DNA of 36,101 nt, from positions 1-36,101 of the forward strand of contig JADJWY010000006.1 in NCBI GenBank assembly GCA_016716085.1. Direction: 5' to 3'. Made by a program: the position numbers and the translations under genes. The notes below the pieces were generated by a model that ran no database searches, was not told the origin of the DNA, and was given only the letters and a program-made list of their open reading frames with translations. Of this stretch, positions 9,707-19,089 are shown piece after piece; positions within the stretch are counted from its first letter, which is position 1, and the number at the start of each line of letters is the position of its first letter. This stretch comes from Hahellaceae bacterium (GTDB lineage: Bacteria > Pseudomonadota > Gammaproteobacteria > Pseudomonadales > Oleiphilaceae).

Positions 9707-10572
9707 ATGCCTCTGCAGACATTTACCCAGCTTTTCTTTGGTGAATCCTGCTTCTATTAGCGGCGTCAACCAGCGCTCAGGTGGATACCGCACGCTTGGT
9801 TTCGGTGAATCAATGCGTCGATCAGATGCTCGGCTACCTCACCCAGAACAGCTATTGTCGGTCACACGGTTTAAGTCATGCCCGGATGACCTCGGGATTC
9901 GTCTGTACTGGCAAAGATTCCCGCCAACCATGCCCATATTGAAGAAATACTTCAGGCAAAACCGGAGGAAGTGATCGCCGGGCAATATGGCGCCCTCGGA
10001 CTCAAATCACTCCTGCCCGTGGTTATTCCCTTCGCGAAGTTTCTCTGCCGAAGTTTTCCACAACTCATGTCCAATTGGCGACAACTGGCCGCGTGGACGC
10101 ACTCGGAATCCCGCGGAGCACATCATTGCCGCGATGGAAAGTGAATTTCAAAGCCTTGCGCGCGATCGCGCCCCTAAAAAGGTACGGGCACTCATTATCA
10201 ACCCGAACGGCTGGGTCAGCTGGCGCAGGCGTTTTCGGGATACTATCTGCATAAGCTGGGACTGATCAGCAGGCTAAAACGCAGGGAATTGGGTTGGGCG
10301 AAGTGGATCTTGAGGCACTGGTGCGCTGGTCACCCGATCTCATCATCGTTCCGCGCAGTCATTACGACGGGCAAGCCCGCGCAACCTTGTGGATGGAACA
10401 CCCCATCCCCTGCTCGGGGATCAGTCTCTGCGCTACCCACTGCTGGAGCTGGATGCTGAACACCTCAGCTGCGGCACGTCTGAACTCCTGAGAACCGGGC
10501 GCCAGATCCCATCATCCCTCCACCGTAAAACCCTGATACACTGCCTGCTTTCCAAGCTCGCCATCAGACTGA
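9707..10572 (+). CDS. btuF: BtuF-like cobalamin/cobinamide ABC transporter substrate-binding protein, frame-broken
   Basis: The protein is a class III periplasmic binding protein. A signal peptide is readable as ILLLLAASTSA, with cleavage before QVDTARLVSVNQCVDQMLGYL. Later come the blocks FPANHAHIEEILQAKPEEVIAGQY, IIAAMESEFQSLARDRAPKKVRALI, GLGEVDLEALVRWSPDLIIVPRS and LRYPLLELDAEHLSCGTSELL. These are typical of BtuF/FecB-type proteins. Frame changes are frequent (at least six). AGGAGA directly precedes ATG 9707, which is a very short spacing, so the start is uncertain. The stop TGA is three bases before the permease start. Placement next to cobT and the permease and ATPase supports a corrinoid role over iron siderophore uptake, though the sequence alone does not prove it. 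Confidence 0.78.
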
Positions 10573-10575
10573 AAC

Positions 10576-11550
10576 ATGCCGTCTCCTGTTGCTCGCCTGC
10601 ACTCCGCTCCGCGCTATTGATTAGTCTGACCTGGTACTGTTGCGGCCAGCTTATATCGCTGCTGACAGGCCGGGAAGCAGGCTCGCACTGGCCCTGAATG
10701 GGATTGGCAAACCCAATTAATCCTATGGGAAATTCGTCTGCCCCGCACAGTGCTGGCGGCAGTCGGTGGTGCGGTGCTGGGACTTGCAGGTGCCGTACTC
10801 AGGGGCTGGCTGCGCAATCCGCTGGCCGATCCGTATTCTGGGCGTGTCCTCTTCCTCTGCGCTGGTCGCCGTCGTAGCGATATATTTTGGGCTGGCTCAC
10901 TTGCTGGTCGATCCTGCCCGGCATTCTCGGTGCACTGGTCGGTTTTCAGTACTGCTGATGCTGACGGGCAAGGGAAAGCGGCATTCTCTCGTATTCTCGC
11001 CCGGTGCCTCAATCAATGCGTTCTGCAGTGCCATGACCGCTCTCCTACTAGACACGGCCCCAACCTTCGCCATGCAGGTTGTACTGTTGTTCTGGATAGT
11101 CGGCTCCTTTGAGCATCGAACCTGGATCATGTTCTCCTCAGTTTTTACCACCCGCCGGCATAGGCGCTTACCTGCTGCTTCCCAGCGGCAGGTCGCTCAA
11201 CATACTGTCACAGGCCCGACACCGCCCGCTCACTGGGCGTGTCCACTGACCGCTGTATTGGCGAATAGGCATGGGATGCGCTGGCGGTTGGGCCAGTGTC
11301 CTCCACAGCGGGCGTCATTGGCTTCGTCGGACCCAGTTGTTCCTCACTTGCTGCGCCCCCTCACCCGCTGGGGAACCGGGGCAGTTACTACTCCCCGTCA
11401 GCTCCGGGCGGCGCAGCTTGGTGCTGGCCCGATATTCTGGTACGCCTGATGCCTGAAGGCCCCGAACTTCGCATCGGCGTGCTCACCGCCCTAGGCCCAT
11501 TCTTTCTCGGCCTGCTTCGCCATGTCCGACGCCAGGAATTCATGCCATGA
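10576..11550 (+). CDS. btuC: BtuC-like FecCD-family ABC permease, frame-broken
   Basis: This is an inner-membrane permease of the FecCD/BtuC family with about ten helices. Landmarks are IRLPRTVLAAVGGAVLGLAGAVL-GWLRNPLADP, the strongly conserved start of family members, and then ILGVSSSSALVAVVAIYFGL. SGASINAFCSAMTALLL, WIVGSFEHRTW, ARSLGVS and VGASVSTAGVIGFVGLVVPHLLRP follow, then the end RIGVLTALVGAPFF-LLR. The GVIGFVGLVVPHLLR block is the loop that contacts the ATPase. The blocks lie in alternating frames with many single-base breaks. Its final TGA overlaps the ATG of the ATPase (ATGA), so the genes are coupled. Confidence 0.83.
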
Positions 11551-12308
11551 CTCTCGCGCTGCATGACGTCACATTTGGCTATCAGGACCGCACCATCGTC
11601 TCGGGTCTGAGTGCCGCTTTTCTCACTGGACGAGTCGTTGCCATTCTGGGCAACAACGGTATTGGCAAATCGACCCTGCTGAAAGGAATACTCGGACTCA
11701 TTCCCACCCGAGCCGGACACGTGATGATCGACAATAAGTCCGTTCATTCGATGCCCCCTGCACAGCGCGCGCAGCGGCTTGCTTACCTTGAGCAACAGGC
11801 AAGCTGTCACTGGCCGATGCCCGTGGAGCGTGTCATCGGATTAGGCCGTCACCCCTATGGCACCGATCAAATTGATGATGCGCTACTCGAGCAGGTCATG
11901 CAGATGACCGATACGCATGCGCTCGCAAAGCGCCCGGTCACCCAATTATCAGGAGGAGAGCGCACGCGGGTCATGCTGGCACGGGCACTGCCGTCGATGC
12001 ACCCATTCTCCGGCTGACGAGCCGGTAGCAGGCCTCGATCCCACATCATCAAATTTCAGTCATGGCACAACTCAGACAGTGGACACTGGCTGGGCGCATG
12101 GTCTCACCCTTCGACCTGAACTGGCCTTGCATTACTGCGATGACGTTCTGTTACTGGGCAAACAGGATTTTCACTTTGGCGATGCCGACTCCCTGCTCAA
12201 CCCGGGATACTCAGCCGTTTTTTCCAGATCGAAGCCAAGGTCACCGAGGTCGACGGTCAACTCAGCCCAGTCAACTGGCGACAGGCTACCGTAAACAAAC
12301 AAGCGTGA
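11547..12308 (+). CDS. btuD: BtuD-like ABC transporter ATP-binding protein, frame-broken
   Basis: The first 150 residues are in one frame: a Walker A GNNGIGKST, then Q-loop region LAYLEQQASCHWPM and signature LSGGERTRVMLARAL. After a break near 12000 the sequence continues DEPVAGLDPT (Walker B and D-loop), then in another frame the H-loop region readable as SLHDLNLALHYCDDVLLLG, FTLGDADSLLNPGY, and ends at VNWRQATVNKQA with TGA at 12306. The length of about 253 residues is usual for FecE/BtuD-type ATPases. It energises the BtuC-like permease encoded just upstream; the 4-base overlap supports a shared transcript. Confidence 0.87.
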
Positions 12309-12390
12309 CGTCGGCCACCTTTGTGCTACTGAATTCATCCGCTTGCTGCCTTATACTGTTGCCTTTTAGTCGAATGGAAAGAGAGACAGC

Positions 12391-13088
12391 ATGGGCGCTC
12401 AATGGAAAGCAAAACACAAATCGGCAGCGGCCGATGCCCGAACCGTATTTTCACCAAATTGGCCCGGAAATTATCGTCGCAGCACGTGGCGGCCCCGATC
12501 CGATATGAATCCACGCTTGCGTTTGGCGGTTGATCAGGCCAAAAAGGCATCCATGCCTAAAGACACGCTGGAGCGCGCCATTAAAAAGGGAGCTGGCCTG
12601 CTGAACGAAAGCGTGACCTATGAATTGGTCACCTATGAAGGGTTTGCCCCTCATCAGGTCCCCGTTATTGTTGAGTGTCTGACCGACAACAAAATCGAAC
12701 CGCCTCTGCGATCCGTGTTCTGTTTCGCAAGGGCAGCTGGGCGGCTCAGGCTCTGTTGCCGGGATTTCAGTTATCTAGGTATCATTGAAGCTCAACCCAC
12801 GGAATCCAGTATTGACCCTGAAGAGGCCGCAATAGAAGCCGGCGCACAGGATCTTGAAACCAACGAAGACGGAACGGTCGTTTTCTACACTGAGCCAACG
12901 GATCTGGATGCCGTCAGCAAGGCGCTTCCCGGGCAAGGATTTCAAATACAGTCAGCTGCATTGGGCTACCGCCCCAAAAATCCGGTCTCACTCTCAGATC
13001 CTGAGGTTTTGGCAGAGGTCGAAGCTTTTCTGGAAGCCCGGATAGCGAAGATGATGTGCAAACCGTTTACGCCGGGCTGGCGGGCTGA
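12391..13088 (+). CDS. YebC/TACO1-family protein, frame-broken
   Basis: The start MGAQWKAKHKSAAADAR and the block IIVAARGG-DPDMNPRLRLAVDQAKKASMPKDTLERAIKKGAG are diagnostic of the YebC/TACO1 family. YELVTYEGFAPHQVPVIVECLTDN and the acidic C-terminal half follow (SIDPEEAAIEAGAQDLE, YTEPTDLDAVSKAL), ending DVQTVYAGLAG with TGA at 13086. The MGAQWKAK start resembles the YeeN-type branch and not the MAGHSKW-type of YebC itself. Members were long annotated as transcriptional regulators; more recent work on the family supports a ribosome-associated role in translation of difficult (proline-rich) sequences. Three frame changes occur, two near 12440-12480, one or more near 12710-12780. AAGAGAGAC precedes the ATG. 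Confidence 0.88.
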
Positions 13089-13248
13089 TAGCGGTGCCGA
13101 GCACTTCACGCCCGCAAGGAAATCGACTTGCGACGGGGGAGACCTTCGTCTACCATTCATTTTGGTCGAAGATTGAGCGCATTTAGCTGATCTTCGAATC
13201 CAAATGAACTACTTCTTTTTCTACAGGATTGATCAAAAGGAGTCATCA

Positions 13249-13581
13249 ATGCTCACTACACCCCGTCTGTCTGGCGCAGTGCTGCTCACCTTGCTGTGTA
13301 CCGCAAGCACGCAGGTCATGGCCGACAATCAACAACTCAAGGAAGCCCAGCAGAAGCTGAACCAACAGGTTTTGGAGCGTCCTTTCTCAACACCCGACCC
13401 GGTTGCCGTTGAAACCTATATTCGGGATGCGGCCGCTGGCAACATGCAACCTCGCTCCCAGCCACCCTCGTACTGGCGCGATGGCTACACCTGCGATAAC
13501 GCCCGCAACTATGACGACTATATGGACTGCCAGTACTATTATCGACGCAGCGGCGGCTACTGGATCATTGTTACTCCTTAG
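13249..13581 (+). CDS. Small exported hypothetical protein
   Basis: An intact gene of 110 residues. ATG 13249 is chosen because AAAAGGAGTC precedes it and a signal peptide follows at once: MLTTPRLSGAVLLTLLCTAS, cleavage near VMA-DN. The mature part opens with a polar helix (NQQLKEAQQKLNQQVLERP) and has an aromatic, Tyr-rich C-terminal part with two cysteines (YTCDNARNYDDYMDCQYYYRR). The cysteine pair could form a disulfide. No family is recognised. It lies 54 bases before the TraT-family gene on the same strand, so the two may be co-transcribed. Confidence 0.75.
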   Translation: MLTTPRLSGAVLLTLLCTASTQVMADNQQLKEAQQKLNQQVLERPFSTPDPVAVETYIRDAAAGNMQPRSQPPSYWRDGYTCDNARNYDDYMDCQYYYRRSGGYWIIVTP

Positions 13582-13635
13582 GCACCCGGCTCTTGTCTGA
13601 CTTTTCACCCACACACCTATAGAAGGATTTAAACC

Positions 13636-14422
13636 ATGTTCGATACACGTCGTTCGGCTATCATGGGCATCAAATGGATTACCGCCCTCACGCTGATTAC
13701 AACGCTTTTTGGCTGCGCTGCCTCTTACACAGCGCTTAACAAACAGGATTTGAAAGTCGATACACGCACCAGTACCGCCATTTTCGTCGATCCGGTTCCG
13801 CGTGAAAAAAGAACGATTTATCTGGATATTCGCAGCGGAATCGCGGAATTTGATCGCCGTGAGTTCAAACAGTTCGTCAAGCAGCAATTCGGAAACTAAT
13901 GACAACGGCTACCGTCTGGTAGATGATCCGGATCAGGCCCAATTCCAGATGCTGGCCTACGTGCTAAACCTTGAGCACGCCAACCCGAATGCGGCTGAAG
14001 CAGCACTGGGTCATGGTTTTGCGGGTGCGGGTGGCATGGCCGCCGCAACCGGTGTTGGTACAGCCATGGCAGTTGGTGCCTCAGGCGGTAGCGGTGATGC
14101 CGCACTGGGTGCAGGCCTCGCCGTGGGTGCCGCATCGCTTTATCGCTGACGCCATGGTTAAAGATGTGACCTTCATGCTTGGTGGTTGATATTCCAGATC
14201 AAGGAACGCGCTGCTGAAGGCGTGATTGTGCGCAAAGATACCCGTGTTGACAGCAAAGTCTCCGATGCGGGCGGCGCTACTCAGACGGTGTCTGAAGCGA
14301 CCGACCGTAAAGAATATCGCACGCGTATTGTCACCACCGCTAACCAGGTCAACCTGAAACTGGAAGAGTGCAGAGAGCCAATGTTTACCAAAACCGCTTA
14401 TGCAATGGCTGGCTTTTTCTGA
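13636..14422 (+). CDS. TraT-family outer-membrane lipoprotein (complement resistance/surface exclusion family), frame-broken
   Basis: The protein begins MFDTRRSAIMGIKWITALTLITTLFGCAAS, a lipoprotein signal with lipobox LFGC. AGAAGGA precedes the ATG. Next come YTALNKQDLKVDTRTSTAIFVDP, RTIYLDIR, NGYRLVDDPDQAQFQMLAYVLNLE, a Gly/Ala-rich central stretch (AAATGVGTAMAVGASGGSG) and DAMVKDVTFML, DIQIKERAAEGVIVRKDT, YRTRIVTTANQVNLKLEEAEPMF. The order and spacing match TraT: an ExxL-type start, the glycine-rich hydrophobic middle that inserts in the membrane, and the MV-DV/IQI-ER/VNLK-EEA end. Three frame changes are needed, near 13893, 14142 and 14187. TraT is best known from F-type plasmids, but no other transfer genes are present here, so this is a chromosomal homologue of unknown role. 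Confidence 0.85.
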
Positions 14423-14445
14423 TCAGTTGACTGCGTAAAGCATAG

Positions 14446-14474
14446 AAAAAAGGGCAGCCCTGCTGCCCTTTTTT
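14446..14474. terminator. Bidirectional rho-independent terminator
   Basis: AAAAAAGGGCAG, a short loop and CTGCCCTTTTTT form a perfect 6-bp GC-rich stem (14452-14457 with 14463-14468) flanked by A and T runs that extend the pairing. It lies 24 bases after the TraT-family stop and about 40 bases beyond the histidine kinase stop on the other strand, so it can serve both converging genes. Confidence 0.9.
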
Positions 14475-14514
14475 ATTGCGCGTCTTTTTATTGCACATCA
14501 ATGCCTCGGACATT

Positions 14515-17500
14515 TCAAGCAGGTCGATCCTCTCGATTGAACTCAACATAGAAGGTTGCCCCCCGACCGGGTTCAGAGGCGAACCCCACTGTTCCACCCA
14601 TCGCATCAGCCAGTTTCCCTGGAAATCGCTAAACCAAGGCCGGTTCCGCCTTTCTGACGCGTATCAGAACTATCCGCCTGGGCGAATTGCTGAAAGACCT
14701 TGTCCCGAAACGATTCTGGAATGCCGGGCCCCTGATCAATCACACTGAGCCTCACCTTATTGTCCATCACGCCCGCTATCAGATGAACTTCGCCATCAGA
14801 CGGTGAATATTTGATTGCATTGGACAAAAGTTCGACAATATCTGGTTGACCCGTTCAGGATCTACCCGAATGCAAACGTCGGGGACAGGCAAAAGACAAA
14901 ACGACCGACACGCCATACGATTGCGCATAGCCGCTGATTTGATTGACAACCTGCTCTAACAGTCCTGGCAGATGAACGAGGCTCAACGCCAAATGCATTT
15001 TCCCAGCAACCAACTTTTCCATATCCAGCAAATCATTGATCAAATGGCTGAGTCGTTGACTGTTCTTGAATGCGATAGAGATCATCTCCTGCAGGGGCTT
15101 GGGTAAATTGCCCAATGCACCCCCATTTAACAAACCCAATGCGCCCGCGATGGAGGTGAGTGGCGTTCGCAACTCATGGCTGACGGTCGAGACAAATTCA
15201 CTCTTCATTCGATCAGCCAGACGACTCTGCGTAATATCGTAGTTAATACCCGTGACCCTAACGGCTGCACCCTGCTGATTACGGGAAACGATCGCCGCCG
15301 CTTTAAGGTGGCGTAACCGCCATCGGGTAAAATAATTCTGAACTCGGTGTCGAAATCTCTCACACCTAAAAGGGCATCTTCAAAAGCCTGCTGAACCGGC
15401 TCAACATCATGAGGGTGTATACGAACCAACCATCCCGCGTAGGTGTGACTGAATGTCGTTCGATCCATTCCGTACAGACGATACATCCAGTCGTCCCATT
15501 CAAGGTCTCTATGGATGACATCATAGTCCCAGACACCTAAACGGGCGGAATCAGCGGCCAATTTAAATCGTTCGTTGACATGCTCCAGCACCTGCTGCTG
15601 ACGCACCTGAACTGAAATATCTTCGATGATCGACCAAATTAACCGATTACCCGTTGCATCCTGCACAACCATTCCATTCAGGCGGACTGGAAAGCGCGAC
15701 CCATCCTTGCGAATGTATTCCTTAACATAAGGGCCATAGCGCCCTGTTTCTTCCATACTTTTAAGCTGCTGCGCTTCCTGACTTTCATACTCTTTCGGAG
15801 TAATTTGCCAGTAACTGAGTTTCACAAACTCCTCACGTGTATACCCCGTCGGTGCCAACAGTGCATCATTGATTTTAATAAAGGCGCCGGTCGCGTAATC
15901 ATTCAAGGCAATCCCCAGCGGAGACAATTCGAACAGTGCCCGCAGTCGTGCTTCACTCTGCTCCAGACGATCCTGATCACACTTATGCTCGGTTACATCC
16001 TGTATATAGCCATGCCACAACACACTTCCATCTGAGAGTCGCTCAGGCATTGAGTCGCCTTTGAGCCAGCGGATGGTGCCATCAGGGAAACGGGTACGAT
16101 ATTCTGCATGCCATTCAGTGAGTTGTTCTGCCGATTGATCAATGGTCTTCGAGATGAAGGGCAAATCATCCGGGTGAATGATTTCAAATACCTTGCTGGC
16201 ATCTGTTTTAACTTCATCCGGCTCAACACGGTAGATCTGCCGCATCCCAGGACTACTGATTGGAAAGGCGGTTCGGCCATCCGGCCATTGTTGAAACTGG
16301 TACACCATGCCAGGCAACTGGGAAAAGAGTTTACGCTGACGCGCCTGCGTCTGATCTCGCTCGATCGTATCCCCAATCCAACCCGATAGCAGGCTGACGA
16401 ACATAATTTCGCTATCATCAAACGGGAGCCTCGGCTTCAAGGACGAAAAACTCAAGGTGCCAAACGGCTCACCCGCCACCTGTATCGGAATACCAATAAA
16501 GGCCTCCATTCCATAGACCGCACGTCCTGGATGATCGCGATAGTCCGAGTGGGCCAGGTCATTTATCACCACAACCTGTTTCGCATCAAGGCAATTCCAC
16601 AGCAGGTTTTCGCCAGAGCAGGATTTCTCCCTGCTTAAAGGTCTCAAAACCAGCTGTGGATAACCAGGCAATCTCATAACGTTCCTTTTCAATACGGCCG
16701 ATCAACGCGATATCCAGCTTCAAAAAACGCCGGGCCCGGGCTAATGCCAACTGAAACTGCTCATGAATGGACAGGCGACCATTCGTCGCAATGTCATGCA
16801 ATATTGAAAGTGCTTCCAGTTGTCGCTCAACCTGCTCGTTGGCATGTTTCTCAGTGGTCACATCCAATAAGAAACCATCCAGAAAAGCGATGCTTCCCTC
16901 TTTATCCCGAATGGCTCTCCCTCGCTCCTGCACCCACCGAATTTCCCCGGATTGATGGGTAATGCGATAGTCAATTTGCCAGTTAAGATTATCTCTAATG
17001 GATCGCTGAATTGAGTCGTCAACCGCATCACGATCCTCTTCCAGAATCAGATTTCTGAAATTCATGGTCGGATTATGTACAAATGCGTTTACCGGAAGCC
17101 CCGTTAACGACTCCACCTGCTCACTCAGGTAAACCAGTCTGAAAGGTTCTTCATACAACGCCCGGTAGGTCACCCCGGTATGTTCCCTACCCAGGGAACG
17201 GTATTGGTCGTGGCTTTCCCTTAACTGACTCTCGGCCAACTTTTGACGGGTAATGTCTGCATGGGTTCCATACATCATGACCGGCTGGCCATCAGCACCC
17301 CATGTGGCAACCTTGCCCCGATCATGCACCCAGACCCAGTGACCTTCTTTATGCTTCATCCGGCACTGGCAGTCGTAAAATTCAAGCTCCCCATTAAAGT
17401 GCCGTTGTAACAAGGTAGCTGACAGTTGTGCGTCATTGGGATGAACCAGGCGCAACCAGGTATCAATGCTGATTGGCTGCAATTCTTGCAAAGAATAGCC

Positions 17501-18124
17501 AACGATTTCCGCCCAGCGTTCGTTGAATACCACGGCCCCTGATTGCACATTCCACTGCCAGGTACCGATACGCGTTTCTTCTACGACGGCTTTGTAACGT
17601 ACCTCAGTTGCCGCCAATTGCTGTTGTAAGGCGTTGGTCACTTCTGCAAAGATTTCGGCTGACACACAATCTGCAAATTCGCGCAACGCGATGAGTTCAG
17701 CGTCTTCCAGCTGGCGGGGTCGCGAATCAATCAGGCATAAAGTGCCTATCGCCTGGCCTTTCGGGCTGACAAGCGGAGCGCCGGCATAGAATCGAATATT
17801 GGGGGGACCGACAACGAGGGGGTTATCGCTGAACCGGGGGTCCTCAAGCGCATCAACCACTTGAAAGATATTACGTTGTAAAATTGCATGACCGCAGAAT
17901 GAGGTTTCCCGGGGTGATTCGGCAGCATTCAGGCCCTGACTGGATTTAAACCACTGTCGCTCTCTGTCGACAAGCGAAATCAACACCATCTCGGTGTTGA
18001 AATAGCCTTTTGTTAGTCGTGTCAGCCGTTCAAAGCGGGCTTCAACAGGCGTGTCCAGCAACCCTGTTTCATACAGGGCCTGCAAGCGCTCAATTTCGTT
18101 TTCGGGAATCGCTGGAGCTTGCAA
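14515..18124 (-). CDS. Large soluble hybrid-sensor histidine kinase with two GAF and five PAS domains, frame-broken
   Basis: About 1200 residues without a signal peptide or membrane helix. Approximate order: GAF (20-165, FCGHAILQ, FYAGAPLVSPKGQAIGTLCLID), PAS (172-295), PAS (295-425), GAF (425-595), PAS (600-725), PAS (727-845), PAS (847-960), HisKA with FVSTVSHELRTPLTS around residue 983, and HATPase_c with N-box NAIKYSP, DQGPGIPESF and GGTGLGLAIS. PAS-linked PAC ends such as YIQDVTEHK and IIEDISVQ are clear. TTG 18124 is used because an in-frame stop lies four codons upstream and GAGG sits seven bases before it. Breaks lie near 16620, 15206, 14850 and 14640. It likely senses intracellular signals and passes phosphate to an unlinked response regulator. 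No receiver domain is seen. Confidence 0.9.
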
Positions 18125-18323
18125 AGCTTTGCCTCAATGCGCTTATCCATTTTCCATCTTGAGCACTAAGTATGGTCGGGAATTGGGAAATTGACAGGCT
18201 GATTCACCCCTATCTGATTCACGATCATCAATGAAAACACCAAAATATTGTGAACCACATCACATTTGCTAAGCTAAAGGTACCCGCTCAGCTTGTCTGA
18301 CATCTTCGTCGAGGAGGCTTGCC

Positions 18324-18685
18324 ATGAAAGTCACGTATAGAATTTGTGCTTTGGCGTTAATCAGTCTGTCCTGTTTGACAGTCCCTTCCTATGCCGTCGA
18401 TGCGCTGGATGAATCCGGGCTCGATGAGCTTCATCTCGAAGGATTGGACGCGCCTGCCGCCGGACCCTCCCGAACGGCGGTGAGCGGCAGCGTGATGAAG
18501 CGGTCGATTAAAGACATTAAGGATCGCGAACAACGCGGCCAGGAGTTTGACTCTCCAAGTCTAAGGGTCAACCCCACCCCGGCGCCCAGCCTCCCCGAAA
18601 CCCCGCCAGCTACACCCGGGATGCGGGCATTTTTCAAATTGAGAACCGTGTTTCGGATGCTCAGGTGATTTCAGCGCCTCGATAA
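18324..18685 (+). CDS. Small exported hypothetical protein, one frameshift
   Basis: ATG 18324 is preceded by GAGGAGG and starts a signal peptide MKVTYRICALALISLSCLTV, cleavage near SYA-VD. The mature part is acidic at first (DALDESGLDELHLEGLD), then basic (MKRSIKDIKDREQRGQEFD), then proline-rich. The uninterrupted frame ends at 18668, but after one change near 18605 the alternative frame reads SYTRDAGIFQIENRVSDAQV, ending ISAPR-stop at 18683, which looks more like a real C-terminus. No family is recognised. The TAA lies two bases from the convergent stop of the oxidoreductase small subunit. Confidence 0.6.
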
Positions 18686-18686
18686 A

Positions 18687-19089
18687 TTAACTCGCACGCA
18701 AAGCGATTAATCCACAGAGCTGTGCTTCCGTCTTGGCCAGCACCCAACCGTTCAGAATCACGGTTCGGCCTTTGCTGAAGTCATCGCGTATAAGTGCCTG
18801 AACATGGGTTCTGAATGACTGAATGTCTGAATGTTTATCGGCTTCCAACAAGGTATTCATTTCTTCCTGAACGCGTGAAAGCACCGCGTCTGCAGGAGCG
18901 AGTTTTAAGTAAACCTGCCCCAGCTCAATCGCGTGGTCTTTGTGGGTAAAACTGATCATACAGATCACCCTTGCTGTCAGCTGTCGAGGACAAAGATCCC
19001 CCACATCCAACAGGCAGCAGCAAAAAGGTCGAAACTAAAACTGTTCGGCCCAACATTTCACGCCGGGTTAGTCCCGATAACCGCTTCAT
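18687..19089 (-). CDS. Small subunit-like exported protein paired with the GMC oxidoreductase, one frameshift
   Basis: The N-terminus MKRLSGLTRREMLGRTVLVSTFLLLPVGCG combines a twin-arginine-like motif (TRREML) with a lipobox-like LPVGC. After a break in a short T run near 18946 it continues HKDHAIELGQVYLKLAPADAVLSRVQEEMN, and ends DFSKGRTVILNGWVLAKTEAQLCGLIALRAS. The end pattern GWxLxxTEAxLC is what I recognise from small Tat-signal proteins encoded beside bacterial GMC oxidoreductases, comparable in position to gluconate-2-dehydrogenase subunit 3. Its ATG at 19089 overlaps the oxidoreductase stop (ATGA), indicating coupled translation and probably a complex. It probably helps export or stabilise the FAD subunit, which has no signal of its own. 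Confidence 0.72.

Noticed and set aside
13167..13196. Inverted repeat CGAAGAT...ATCTTCG after the YebC-family gene
   Set aside because: A 7-bp AT-containing stem with a 16-base loop and no T run is too weak to call a terminator.
13636..14422. TraT as evidence for an integrated conjugative plasmid
   Set aside because: No relaxase, coupling protein, mating-pair or integrase genes are seen anywhere in the window.
16586..16692. Two separate sensor genes meeting at 16.6 kb
   Set aside because: The break falls inside the second GAF domain and the domain continues smoothly when frames are joined.
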